Program-made: the position numbers and the translations under genes | Notes under the pieces: model-generated | Databases searched by the model: none | Told to the model about the DNA's origin: nothing | What the model saw: the letters and a program-made list of their open reading frames with translations, nothing else | NCBI GenBank assembly: GCA_036320915.1 | Contig: JAXBDG010000012.1 | Location: forward strand, 1,724,501-1,788,500 | Reading direction: 5' to 3' | From: Linnemannia elongata | Taxonomy: Eukaryota; Mortierellomycota; Mortierellomycetes; Mortierellales; Mortierellaceae | DNA length: 64,000 nt | In this document: in pieces, positions 32,194 to 43,968 of the stretch | Layout of the letters: each line of letters begins with the position of its first letter | How positions within the stretch are numbered: the stretch's first letter is position 1

Positions 32194-34650
32194 ATGCTAG
32201 AAGGATACACTCCTAAACCCAGTGGTCCATTTGGCGAAGCAAGGGATGCATTTCCAAGTAATCTCGAGGAGTTTGAACAAATCAAGGCCCGACTCACCCG
32301 TAGAGAAGCACTTAACTCTCTCAAAGAACCAGTCGTAATCACAATCACAGATACTTTGGCCGAAGCAAAGAATGGATTTCCGGGCTACCTCGAAGGATTT
32401 GGACGACCAGAAGTCGGACTTACCCTGGATCAATTTTCAATGCAATTTACCATCGCTGAGAAATGGAGTGATGACGAATTCAACACTCGTTTGGGCTTGG
32501 ACTACTTTCCAGACGCACTCAAAATGGTTGCGTTTTTTGGACCAAAGATGTTTGGGAAGGTGGTGGAATGTCAAGGCGTTTTTGGATATGACCCAAAACG
32601 TATACGCCGATCCGAGCTGTTGTACTGCAATCCTTTAGATTTTAAGGAGCCATTTTCGGAGCTTTTCAAAGCTCACAATTTGGGCGTGTATGGATCAGGG
32701 GGTCTTCCAGATCGCCCGCGCAAAGGTCTTAGGATTGAAGGGATAAACTCTGCCGCCTTGATCGAGAGCGATGTCCGTCAATATTCCCGTCAAGCGAGTG
32801 TGGAAGGATTCCATGGAAGGAATGTAAGCTTTGGCAAGCTAGCGTGGTGCAGAACCGCTACGGCAATGCAAGTATGTTGGCGTGTTTCCACTATACTGGA
32901 CCAACACTGGGGTGGCTGGCTGTTGAAGGTTGCAGTACATGCGGCTTGCACCTTGGAGAGAGCACGAAGTGGGGCTCTGGAATTGTCATTGGCGGCTATT
33001 ACGTTGCATCAATTGTCTCGAGAAATCGCGTACGGTCTACAATGGATGGTCTGCGACACTCCAGCATCCACCGAGATGGCTGCAGTCGCTGCTATGCTTA
33101 CTGAGGCTGGCTTGGGCTTTATCAATGCTGGGCTATGTTTAATTTTGTCTCGGCCGATGGATGAAGAATTCACGTCTATGATATTTGGGCTCGCTATTGA
33201 ATCGGAAACGCTTTTTTCTTTGGCTTTCCCTTTAACTCCCAAACTAACGGAGCTGGTTCAGAGTTGTATCAAGTCAACAAATTTTTGTCCCTCGCGACAT
33301 ATTGCGACAACCATCAAGCGACATTCAAGAGTCATGCTCCATCTAGTGGCAAGAGCGAAATACCTCACGACATCTCGGAAGCTGCACAGTGCCTGTGGTG
33401 ACACCTGCGACAAGGCTATTAGTAAAAACAACCATCAGCAAGTTGGACATTTGGATGAAGATTGTACATGCCCAGCGAGGTGTTTCAAGCCCAAGGAGAC
33501 CGCTGATCTCGTCCTGTTTGACACAAAGGAGAAAAAGCTGGAGAAAGCGCCACCTGGCGCTTGCTATGTGGCCGTTTCGCAAGTCTGGTTTCAAGGAATC
33601 TTTGGTCAGTCAAGTCGAAAATGCGGAGAATGCACTTTGGACCACCTGAGCACTGTTTGCACTAAGCTTGGTGTTCGTTATGCATGGATTGATACTTTAT
33701 GCATGCCTACGAGAGACAGTCTCCGTCGAAAAGTTATTGCTCAACTTCGAGACATATACCTGAATGCAGGTGCGACTCTGGTGGTTGATGCCGGCTTGAT
33801 ATCGACAAACGCCAGGACTTTATTGGATCTTTCCTTTGCAATTTTCTTAAGTGACTGGTCCTCAAGAATCTGGACGTTGCAGGAAGGTGTGCTGGCATCA
33901 AAACTATTGTTCTGTGTAGGAAAGCAAGTTCTAGCCTTACCGCAAACGAGGCTTTCTAAATTGCTGGATACACGAAATATGGTGCCTTCAAGATTACTCG
34001 GAGCATATGGACAGAAAGAAGGCGGTCTTGATCAGCCTCTCCAAACAGTACTTGCTTTAGCATGTGGTCGTCGAACATCGCATGAATGTGATTACATATA
34101 TGGACTATCAGCCATGTTACCGTCTACACCTGCTAATAGGGCTCAGGATCTCGAGTTAGTGGCGATTGAAGTAGCACGGATGTACACGTACGTTGATCTC
34201 GGAATTCTACAGATCCCGGTGAATAGATGCAAAACCGAGGGTTACCGGTGGATGCCATTGGGAGCAGAGACAATGACTAAAGAATGCGATACTGGCATTC
34301 CAGCATTTATTACAGAAAGAGGATTGAATTGCCCTGTCACAGCCTTAATCAAGCTTACTTCGGTCACCGACATACGCACGGCAGGATCGCACTTGTGGGA
34401 GGCCGCGGGGACAGTGCAGTTGAATATCAACATCAATTTTTGGTATTCCACTGAAACGGCTGGAGTATATGTTGGTACACGTGTGGAGGCCGATCACTCG
34501 GTATATTGTCTTGTTGGCCATTCGAACCATGACAGATCACACGGATTTGTGGTGTCTTCAACAACCAATCCCGGAGTTTATCGATATTTGGGAGAGGCAG
34601 CAGCCATTGGCATGATCGCAGCCCAGCACGAGTCGATCCTAGTTACGTAG
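32194..34650 (+). CDS. HET-domain protein (heterokaryon-incompatibility-like), paralog 2
   Basis: A single frame of 818 residues, colinear with paralog 1 over nearly the full length. The HET domain at about 455-575 shows YVAVSQVWFQGIFGQ, YAWIDTLCMPT, AQLRDIYLNAGATLVVDAGL and WSSRIWTLQEG. The Cys/His cluster before it is conserved (C401, C405, H419, C424, C426), as is a CGxC pair inside the domain (KCGEC). The N-terminal 75 residues differ from paralog 1 and include an imperfect internal duplication (FGEARDAFPSNLEEF against LAEAKNGFPGYLEGF), which suggests a rapidly changing end. The shared helical region has WLLKVAVHAACTLERARS. The ATG is followed by an uninterrupted frame; a start at an upstream exon is not needed. 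The function is inferred from the HET domain. Confidence 0.82.
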   Translation: MLEGYTPKPSGPFGEARDAFPSNLEEFEQIKARLTRREALNSLKEPVVITITDTLAEAKNGFPGYLEGFGRPEVGLTLDQFSMQFTIAEKWSDDEFNTRLGLDYFPDALKMVAFFGPKMFGKVVECQGVFGYDPKRIRRSELLYCNPLDFKEPFSELFKAHNLGVYGSGGLPDRPRKGLRIEGINSAALIESDVRQYSRQASVEGFHGRNVSFGKLAWCRTATAMQVCWRVSTILDQHWGGWLLKVAVHAACTLERARSGALELSLAAITLHQLSREIAYGLQWMVCDTPASTEMAAVAAMLTEAGLGFINAGLCLILSRPMDEEFTSMIFGLAIESETLFSLAFPLTPKLTELVQSCIKSTNFCPSRHIATTIKRHSRVMLHLVARAKYLTTSRKLHSACGDTCDKAISKNNHQQVGHLDEDCTCPARCFKPKETADLVLFDTKEKKLEKAPPGACYVAVSQVWFQGIFGQSSRKCGECTLDHLSTVCTKLGVRYAWIDTLCMPTRDSLRRKVIAQLRDIYLNAGATLVVDAGLISTNARTLLDLSFAIFLSDWSSRIWTLQEGVLASKLLFCVGKQVLALPQTRLSKLLDTRNMVPSRLLGAYGQKEGGLDQPLQTVLALACGRRTSHECDYIYGLSAMLPSTPANRAQDLELVAIEVARMYTYVDLGILQIPVNRCKTEGYRWMPLGAETMTKECDTGIPAFITERGLNCPVTALIKLTSVTDIRTAGSHLWEAAGTVQLNININFWYSTETAGVYVGTRVEADHSVYCLVGHSNHDRSHGFVVSSTTNPGVYRYLGEAAAIGMIAAQHESILVT

Positions 34651-36386
34651 GTGCCACGTTTCCCCCCAAGGCTGCCAGGCCTCAGGCTGCCAGGTTAAAC
34701 GCTTACATAGGTTTTGCCCTAGTTCTGTTAAACGCGCATCATCCATCCTATGACCAGCGACTCTTTTCTGTGTAACCTTTCTTCTTTATTTCCACTTGAG
34801 AATTCAGCCAAATCTTTGCAAAAGCTGAAATAAAAGCTGCTAATCTCTGCTGCATGCCGTTCATCTTCGTTTTATCGATTTGGGTACACATCTACTCGGC
34901 ATCAAGAATGATCAACAATGGGCAAACAACATTCTCTCATCGAGTGACTACCCGTTTACCTACTATAGTATGGCTCAGCCAATTCCCTCTCCACAGTTAA
35001 ATAGTCAGTTGCAATTATTCTTGATAAGACAACTATTACCTTCCTACTCCTTCTGCTAGTCCATGAACTTAATATTATACCCATTTCATATCTACATCAT
35101 TAAGATATTGCAGGTGCATACTTAGATGTATCGGTATGCATTATTTTCCGTGGAATATATATATCCTTCCAAATCTGCATTTACCCGCTGCGATAGTTTG
35201 GCTATGGTGATTCTCTCAAAACAGTTGAGAGCACTATGAGGAGAGAGGATATTAGGAATACAATTAAGTGTTTTGGGTCATTAGAATTAACATTGGATCA
35301 ATATTTACCTTGATTTCTAGGGGGTCCATAAGATTCCTATAGCTAGGCTATTGTCAGAGTGTCACTTTGGATACATACATGGTCTCGCGCGACCAACTCA
35401 ATGCCGTGACATGATGACTAATCCAACTCTGCCTGTTTAGGACTAGCCAAACTAGCAAGACCAGCCTAGACGAACTAATAAGTAGCGCCAAGGTCTCAAG
35501 GCTAGGTTACGGGAACCATGATTACTAAGCTGGTTCCTAAGTACATATAAATATCAATACTCATTGCCTAGATAGTTCATCGGTTCAAAGCTCACTCCTT
35601 TATTAAATACAAAAACATCACAAAAAAGATCCAGAAACCGTTACAGTTTTATAGAAGAATTACATTTGTTTTGTCTGGAGCTGAACAATGTCCCAAGGAG
35701 ATTGTATGTGTTTAATAAAGTCAAAGTTATGAACTAAGACTACGGAACTAAGCTATGGACGTGATGATTATTTATGTTATTGATGACGACCAGGTTGTCT
35801 CTGGATAATTCTAGGCCTTGATCAGTCAGCAAGGATTACTTAGTTATTTGATGGCGCTAGAAGTGTCTAGAAGTTGGCGTCGTGTTGTCCCCTATGATCA
35901 AGCTCGATGACCGATCGACTCTTGACATAATTGGTCCACCTTTGGCATGATCGGTCGACTCTGGGCATAAATGAAATTAATTATTTACCCCAACATTGGC
36001 ACACTCATATATACATACCGAAGAAAATAGGAGCGTGGACCGCGTAGGCCGTGTTGACGCGTGCATTTTTGGCCTAGGAACGATACACTTTTACAGGACG
36101 TCTCTGTGAGCGAGGGTCAGGGTTCAAAAAAACACCCAGTGAAGAAAGCAAAGGATAGCGAAAACCGTCAGTCTTGAGCGCAGATATTTCTATTCTTATT
36201 GTTCCCCCCCCTCCCCCCTTCTACTTTATTTCTGGTGCTAATGACTCCAATACTTCCACATTTCCCTGGCGCTTCCTCTTGTCCTTTTTTTTTGTCTCGC
36301 GTAACATACCGACGATTGTCCTGGGCCTGTATATTTACCCAATAGATCCTTCCTTGGACTCCTCTTTTAATCATCCCTCCTCAGAA
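34651..36386. other. Spacer at the edge of the transposon-rich block
   Basis: AT-rich sequence with no credible gene. At 35890-35990 lies a terminus-like block with GATCGACTCTTGAC, GATCGGTCGACTC and ATTAATTATTTAC in the same order as the left end of the element at 13877, probably a relic of the same family. Downstream of 36000 composition changes to that of the gene-rich half. Confidence 0.5.
35890..35990. repeat. Relic end related to the 13877-17291 element
   Basis: It shares CCGATCGACTCTTGA, GATCGGTCGACTC and an AATTATTTAC block with that element. No matching opposite end was found nearby. Confidence 0.5.
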
Positions 36387-36999
36387 ATGACGCGCAGCGA
36401 GAGGGGGTGAAATTGGTGGCGAAACTGCATTAAAAGAAGAGAATACAAGAATAGCGCATCGGCAAAAAAAAAAGGTCGAGCGAGAAACCCATTGGCGTAA
36501 CTTTTTTTTTTAAAAAAAAAAATCGTCTTTTATTCTCTCGAGTTACGCCCGCACTTAATTCAACTTCAGTCTATTTAAGAATCATTTTGTTCCTTACCAC
36601 AACAACACGTCGCTTTCACACTCCATCACCAAAAGCACACAAAATAACAAAAGTGAAGACACTCACCGTAGTCCTCACATTCGCATTCACAATCCTCACC
36701 TACCACCGCGGCCACTATCACCAGTACCAACGCACTCTCAATCTCAATCAGCTCCCCAACCTGTCCAACAACCGTCAATGCCGCAACCCTCAGTGCGCTT
36801 CATTAAAGAGTTTGAAGCCATTACATCCAAACCACCCGTGAACCCTATCACCAACAACACCTACCCACAGGTCAGGTACGGCCATGTCTGCACCTCCCAT
36901 TCCTACACAGGAGTGCCCTACAACTTCCCCTTCACTGGCCTACAAACAACACCCTTCCTGAGTTCCGACCATCGATCCCCTACGGGCGCCAGAATCTGA
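36387..36999 (+). CDS. Possible small Pro/Gln-rich protein, model uncertain
   Basis: The segment 36672-36999 keeps one open frame with strongly C-rich third positions like the neighbouring genes. It reads SQSQSAPQPVQQPSMPQPSV, then RFIKEFEAITSKPPVNP, and ends at TGA 36997-36999. The shortest ATG-started version is 36778-36999 (73 residues). A possible first exon 36387-36406 (MTRSER) would join in phase to 36672 through a GT-AG intron, but this junction is only a guess. No family is recognised. An overlapping minus ORF (36918-37361) is less gene-like by codon use. Confidence 0.35.
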
Positions 37000-37859
37000 A
37001 TCGCCATATCCTCTTCTTCTAGATCGTCCTGAATATGAACTAGTACAGTGCGTTGCTTTCTTGGGCCTACCGCCGCGATTGTGCGTTTGAGAAGTCCCAG
37101 GTGGTGATTACGAGATTGAACAAGGGTTGGATGTGAATTAGGTATTGAGGAAAGTGATGTTGTTGACGAGGAAGTATATTTCGGTCTACCCTGGTGGATT
37201 CGCTGTGGTGGCGGTGGCGGCCAAGAGGCGGCAGGAGTTTGCGATTGGTACTTCGCCTTGGCGATCCCTGCCCTTCTCTGCATGTAGACTGATTGTTTTG
37301 TTTGTGATGTATGTGTTTTTGGTGGAGGGGTTAGGGAAGGAAGTATAGATCTGGACTCCACCTCTCCTCCAAAACAGGACGCGATCCATGCGTACGCTTT
37401 CTCCTAAGGAAAAAAAATAGAGAAAACCAAAATGTAACAGCCACCTTGCCTTTCTCTTCATGACACCCACTCAACACTGCCATTGTCTCTAAAGATACGA
37501 TGTACGATGAAAAAAAGAAAGAAAACCACTCCCTTGTTTTGGTTCCGTTTTATTCTTTCCACGACATTATTGCTGCTTTTGCGTACTCGAAAGAAACTCC
37601 ACCAAAAAGAAAAAAAAGAAAAAAAAGGCTGGCACTGACTGGTTGTTATGATGGGAAATGGGTGGCGATGAAAGGTGTGTATGTGTATGTGTGGTTCTTT
37701 GGTCAAGCCTGACCCGAGTCGAAATAAGGAGATGACAGTGAATGCGCAGTAGAAGTAGGGGATGGTCGAGCAAAAACGACTGTGGGACGTCCTGGAATCC
37801 TTGCTATTCCTGATGATCCCGTACGCCTACTCGCCTCCGTTTTCCCGCGTGTTCGTTCC
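37000..37859. other. Intergenic
   Basis: It contains a minus ORF of 147 residues (36918-37361) with a Pro-rich N-terminus and the segment VHIQDDLEEEDMAIQIL. It is plausible as a peptide but unsupported by domain, start context or codon bias. Otherwise I see only AT-rich sequence and the 3' region of the next gene. Confidence 0.4.
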
Positions 37860-38787
37860 TTATTTCTTTGCAACGGCATCTCCACCTCCTGCAGCCTTGG
37901 CGGCCTCCTTGGCAGCTTGCTTAGCCCTCATAATTTCGGCATCACTATCAGGCAAACAAAGCATAAAGAAGCAGAATGGTTAGTATGGGAACTGGTTGTA
38001 GGCGCTCAATGTGTGTACCAGATGTAGGGCAATTAAAACCTGTGTTGACCCTTTAAAATGTGTTCCTGGTGAAAAGGATGGTGGCAAAGAGAATATATGA
38101 AAATAGAAACAGGGCGCAGCGCCCACTTGTCTCCCATAGGGCACAGTTGTTTTGTTTGTTCGCCATGTCTGGACTAGTGCATATTTTTGGAGGCGCATCA
38201 CTTGGCATCATCCCACTCCTTCTTGGCCTTTGTTTCGATCCGCTGTGATTTGTCCGAGCTGTAATGCTTTCCTAATCGCCCTTATCCAATCCCCCAAAAG
38301 TCCTGACTGATCGATATCTCCCATGAACTCCATAATTAGTTTTGCGCCAAAGTAACTATTTTACAGCGCCTTTACTTCCTGCGCCAAGAACCACCCCTTA
38401 TCACAATGACCTCCAAGGTGAGCTAGCTGGTGCAGTGATGATGAGAGACAGGAAAAGAAACAGTGATGGGAGGGCATAAAAAAGATGAGAGAGTTGAAAA
38501 CGTACGATTCAGCACGCTTGGTGTGGGAGACACCGGTGGTGTTCTTGCCCTTGTTGGCAGCAGCCAACTTCTTCTGGGCTTTAAGACGGTCCTGGTCACG
38601 CTGGTTTCCACCTAGTTAAGCAAATCATCAGTTGCAAGAAAGACAAGGAAGAGGGCAGTTAGTGATTGGCTATGGGGAGTTTTTGTCGGACGGACGAAGG
38701 TTGTTTCAACAGAATTCCGGAATAGGACAAGGGGGAGTGATTCATGGAGGAGAACAAAGTAAGAGGGAGGGGAGACGTACGGGTCAT
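37860..38787 (-). CDS. SERF-family small basic protein (4F5-like)
   Basis: Three exons on minus, 38787-38781, 38611-38506 and 37944-37860, give 65 residues. The N-terminus MTRGNQRDQDRLKAQKK is the signature of small EDRK-rich factors (SERF/4F5), short conserved eukaryotic proteins linked to promotion of amyloid aggregation and, in some reports, RNA binding. The C-terminal half is Ala/Lys-rich (MRAKQAAKEAAKAA). The first exon holds only seven coding bases (ATGACCC); the second completes the CGT codon. All junctions are GT-AG and in phase. The length fits the family (about 55-70). The family call is firm; the role in this fungus is unknown. Confidence 0.85.
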
Positions 38788-39066
38788 GGTGTGAGTGTGT
38801 GTGTTTGTCTGCGAGGGAGTGATGGAAAAGAAAAGAAGAGTAAGGAACCAGAGCAAGGATGAGGAAGAGGCAACAAAAATAAAAAATAAAAAAGCCCCAG
38901 AACCTTCACAAACACAACTATTAAGAAAAATGCCTCATACTCACCCCTTGCTCCTTAATACTGCCTTTTACAAAGGGCAATCGATCCACTCATTTGCCTA
39001 CATACCAGACGTTCACTAATCACTTATCAGTTCGTGCTTTATTTATCAGATGTAGATATCCACGTT

Positions 39067-40695
39067 CTAAGTGAGAGGGATCTTGATCTGCTCCCGGTCT
39101 AACCGCCGCGCAAGAGCACAGAACTGCTCCGTACTCACTTCCTGTGTCCGCATATTCATATCCCACCCTCCCTCTGCAATCCATTCATCCAAAATGGGGC
39201 GTAGCTCAGGTGCTGCCTTGGCCATCCTGTTCGTATTGTGTCCCATCGTCTTTCTCCGCTTGTTAAAATAAAACCTCGCCACATCCTCCAGTTTCTCCAG
39301 CGATCCTATTGGAACAAAGATAAGAACAAAACAATGGTGTAGAAATATGGTACAATTAACAATCCTGACGTTACCCATTACGATGACAGACTTGAATAAC
39401 AACAATACCCTTGGACGTACCAGGCATGAGAGGCTCAGCCTTCTTTTCAAAGTGCACAACAGCAGCATCGACTTTGGGTTTCGGTACAAACACGCCCGCA
39501 GACAACTTGTAGGCCATCTTAACATCACACAGCGCCTGCGCCATTACAGAGAGTCGACTCCGCTGAGGGTGGTTTGGTGGTGCCACGATCCGTTCTGCGA
39601 CCTCCTTTTGGAACATCAACGTCATTGAGACCTTGTTGTTGGCATGGAAGATCCCTTGACGGAGCGACATCATCTTGAGCCATTGGATCAGGAGTGGTGA
39701 AGCGACGCCAAAGGGTAGGTTGCCCAAGAGTCGTATCGTCGAGTTGTTGGTGTCCATTGCCGGCCAACTGCTGCTCCCGCTGGCAATGCTGTTTTGTTCC
39801 TGATCCTGCTCCTGTACCTGTTCCGATTCGTCCTCAAGGGTCGAGACGACAGGGAAAGCGTTGGGTATTGACAGTGCGGTCTTAAATATCTCTGCATGAT
39901 CCAGTTCCAGCATATCGCCCATAATGAACTGGAGTCTTTGATCCGACGCCTCCGACAATTGCTAACAGCGTCAACCAGGAACAGATCAAACGCGATTAGA
40001 ATGTGGCGATCCAATACTGATATCTAAGTGTCGATGTCCATTTTTGGCACGCTTATGACATACCTGTAGTGTAGGCACAAAGCGTGAGTCCTTCTCTACA
40101 ACAACCACCCGCCTTGCTCCCGCATCCAGAATCGACCGCGTTAATAATCCCGGACCTAAATATTTTCCAAATGGACACATACAACCAAAAAAGTGAGTAC
40201 TCTGCGGATGGTATTGAGCCTCCACAATCCATTCCTATACAGAAAGTTTGCATTATCCATCTTTGTCCTGTTTCCTGTGTAGTAAAAGGTTGGGCTGTTG
40301 CCTTTTTGTTTGTGGCATTGAATGCATCGAGGTGTCACATACCTGGTCCTACCTCGACTATGAGGTCGTCCTTTACCGAGATTTTGGCATGCTGAGCAAT
40401 TGTGTCTATTTTATAGGGTAAAAGGCCAAAAACATACGCAAAGAAGGTGAAGTTAATGGTTAGTCCTTTGCTTCTTGCTTCCTTTACAAGTCCACGACGA
40501 GAGCAAAATAAAGTGGGTGTTGTGTCATTCAATGCAACGGTGAATGTGCTCTCATTTCAAGAAGGAAGGTTGTTGTTTACCAGTGACGTTCTTGTCGAGG
40601 ATAAAGTTCTGGGAGAACTTTTGGTCAGCAGAGAGACCGTAAACACGGATGAGGTCGCGGATCGGGGGGAGTGGTGGGAGTTTCCTTGGGATCAT
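39067..40695 (-). CDS. TFB1M: Mitochondrial rRNA dimethyladenosine transferase (KsgA/Dim1, TFB1M-like)
   Basis: Five exons on minus (40695-40581, 40405-40343, 40155-40064, 39961-39421, 39305-39067) join in phase to 349 residues, the usual size for TFB1M. The N-terminus has IRDLIRVYGLSADQKFSQNF and LDKNV, typical of the family. The SAM-binding motif is EVGPGPGLLTRSIL, followed by VVEKDSRFVP, and the catalytic motif IV is NLPF. The expected reaction is N6,N6-dimethylation of two adjacent adenosines in mitochondrial small-subunit rRNA; relatives also act as transcription factor B. A Glu/Gln/Ser-rich insertion of about 40 residues sits before NLPF. The conserved methyltransferase motifs argue for retained catalysis, unlike yeast Mtf1. 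The start ATG has the family's LPPLPPIRDLI context right after it. Confidence 0.9.
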
Positions 40696-43600
40696 TACTT
40701 GGTTGGTCAATTGTGTGGAATGAATGGAAATGGTGCAAAGGGAAGAGGGGAGTGTTAGGAGGGAAAGAGGAGACTGTTTTTTTTTCGTGGGCTGTGCGGA
40801 GATTGACCGCCGAAATATGAAAGTGCCATTGGGACGATAAAGGGTGTTTTCTTCTCACCGTCCTCTCTTCCTCTCTTCTTTAATTTCCTCCTAAGAGTGT
40901 GTCTCCTTAACACCCCTATAATGATGCAGGATGGATACATAGCCACATTGAACAACGCCGTACTGTATTATATCTGCCTGGACACTTTTACTGACTGATC
41001 CCTTCAGCTTTCGACGTAGGCTTCTGCTGTCTTATCCAGAATGTGGTGGTGGTATTTTTTGACTGGTGTGTTTGTCTATGACATCTGTGACACCTGCACG
41101 CCAAACGGATTAGAAAGTATATCTGTGGGGATGTGGGGTCAAAGAGACCAGTCAATTCAACCCACACAATCGAACCCTTTCCCCCTTTTTCGTCAGTTAG
41201 TTAGCATTGTCACTAGACCAAGGCTAAGTATTTTTTTTTCTTCCGCCTTTTGTATTTTGCCGCCCCCCTCTCCTTCCACCCCTAGCCGTTCCTCTCCCTT
41301 CTTTTTTTTCCCTCTCTTACCTTGTCTTGCATGCGCTCAAGGAGAGGCAAAAGTACACCCACAATCATAAAGAACGCAGTGAAAGAAACGAAAGACGATG
41401 GCAATTCCAAGAGAGAAAGAAAAACGGCGCTAGTGGACAAAACGGATAAAAAAGAGCCACCATTTTCCATCCCCCTCCTTACTTCCACACACACCCCACT
41501 CACACATTCATGCGCACACGACCAAAAAAAAAAAAAAGGCCGCAACATTCAAAGTAAGGTTTTCTTTTTTCTTTCATGAATAACAAACCCACATGCTGCA
41601 TGCAGACGAGGGACATTTTTGTATGTGTGAATCAGTTTAGGGTTTAGGCACCGTTTTAAGTAGACCCGACTCCCCCTTCTGTTTCTCTCTCATGGAGTCG
41701 ATGAATGGGCTAGAGCTACTTTCTCGACCATGGAACCCAAGAACTGAGCTGAGAAAAAAAAAAAATAAAAAATAAAAGAGGTGGTGCGGATGAGTAAGCC
41801 ATTGATACAAAGTTCATGGTTCTGAAGGCAGGTCGACGATGGCTGGTGTGATCTGCTCTCATTGACAAAAGGGCGGGTGTTGGACTCAAGTATCTTTCCT
41901 TCTCAGTTCTGAATGAGCCCTTGCTTTGCTGTTGTTTGTTCACACCTCCCAATTTTGTCTTTCATTGACATCCAGCTTCCAACTTTGTCTTTTTCATCGA
42001 CAACCAACTGCCAACACATGGGTCAGTATGATCAACGGACGCAAATACGCCGTTGAAAAGGAGTACATTAGGTGGCAGTGGACTGATGTTCAATTGGCCA
42101 GAGACCTGTGCGGGTTAGACAGACTTTCACCAGGTAACAAGTAAAAAAAAAGGGCCAACGGTCAAGACAGAGTCGAGTCCATCGATCAAACAAAAAAAAA
42201 CAAACAAGTGCACTGTGCCCCTAACAAACGTTCTTCTCTCTTGTTGACATTGGTTCGTTCATATCCTTCGTATTGCTTATCTCTCATTTTTGAGAAAGGG
42301 GTATGTGTGCATGATTATTGGAACGATGGAACGGACAGAAGGCGCTTTTTTTTCCTCCTTTGCCTTGGGTTCGTTAGCGCCCTCCGGCTTACGGTTTCCG
42401 AGTATTCGATTTTTTTTTTGATGCTCTGCTCGTGTGACATTTTTGTTGGTGCGACATACAAAATGGGTTGTATACGAGACACAGGTCGTCTTTTTCAGCG
42501 CAAGCCGAGGGTTTCTTGAAAATGGATCTTGGGTCTGGATGGTTCATAGCTCAGGTGTGACTGGAAAAGCGTTTGGGAGGGAGAAAGAAAAGAAGATATT
42601 ATCATCGTTGTCGTTGGAGACTGAATTCTGCATGGATTATTACTCTGCAACCTTTTTAACGAGCAGAGAAAAAAGAGGGTTAATAAAATAAGGCAAAAAA
42701 GGGGTTGAATGAGTGTTGATGATGCAAAAGAAAGGGCAGGTGGATCAAAGGGTGCATATATGTATGTATGTTTGTATGTATGTCTTTCAGGAACCATGTC
42801 TCTTTAGATTTAGTTCATTGCGAATGGTTCGTTCGATCAGTCAGGAAGGGTAAGGACAAGACGAAGGTCGGAAGAGAATGAGAAAGAGAGATGGGCGGGG
42901 GTTAGAAAACAACTCCATCATACAATACAGAACGCGTTTTGGTTGTTTTGTGGATGAGTAAAAGGGAAGAGAGAGTGAGCAAAGAGAGAAAGTAGGAAAC
43001 CTTGTTTTTTTTTTCTCCTTTTCGATTCGAATCATAAAAAGGAAAAGGAGATGGTGGGTGGTCAGGGTCAGTCTGGCAGTTGCAAGTTGCATGTATGTGT
43101 TTTTACAACAGAAGTACTTTTGAGTGATATGTTGAAGAAGTAAAGACAAGAAAAAAAGAGAGGCAAGCTGCAGTAGTTCCTTATGTAAACTTGTCCACAT
43201 GTACTCCCTTCCTCCTCATTGATAGTAGAACATAAACGTACTTTCCTTGCATCCATTCATCCAAGTCCTATCCATTGAACGAGATGAACGAGTTGAACGA
43301 GTTGAACCACCAACGGTGCAAGGAGGAAAAAAAAAAAAGAAAACGAAGAAACGAATAAGGTCCGTTTTGCCTGTTTCCATACTCCATTAACCAATCACTG
43401 AATGCCCTTGTCCCTCTCTCTCCCTCCTCCTTTGACCCTTTAATTTTTAGTGTCCTCCTCTCAGCAGAGAGAAAGAGAGAGAGAGGCTGGTCCCTTTGAT
43501 CCAATAATTCCCTGGTGTGTTTGAATGCTCCCAACCTTGCACTTGTGCTCAGTCCGCCTCTTTCTCTCTCTCTCCTTCTCTTTCTCTTTCTCTTTAGTCC

Positions 43601-43968
43601 TATCCCCCGCCCCCCCTTTCCCCCCCCCTTCCCCTTCTTCTCTTTTCTTCATCATCTTCTTCTTCTCTCTTTCTCTCTTCAACTCATCATCTCCTTCCTC
43701 ACTTCTCATCTCCAACCGACATCAAGACCCGCTCTTCTCTTCGTCAAGTCAAGTCAAGTCCTTCAAGCGTCCTCTCATCTCCATCATCATCTACCGCCTG
43801 CTGTCTCAACTGCCAACCAACCAACCCCGTCTGCCTGCAGCTGATCTGCTTTAAAAAGACTCAGGACAGGACCTCGTTCTTTAATACCTTCTTGCCCAGT
43901 TCAGGACAAGGACACCCTTCTCTCAACAACAACGAACAATACCACCAACAACACACACACATACCATC
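40696..43968. other. Intergenic, 3.3 kb, no gene recognised
   Basis: Only short ORFs without domains or codon bias. There are many A- or T-runs, C/T-rich tracts (43540-43700) that look like the leader of the following transporter gene, and short TATG/TGTATG repeats near 42760. A small or non-coding gene could be missed. Confidence 0.5.

Noticed and set aside
36918..37361. Minus ORF of 147 residues with VHIQDDLEEEDMAIQIL
   Set aside because: Overlaps the plus frame that has better codon bias; kept only as a remark.
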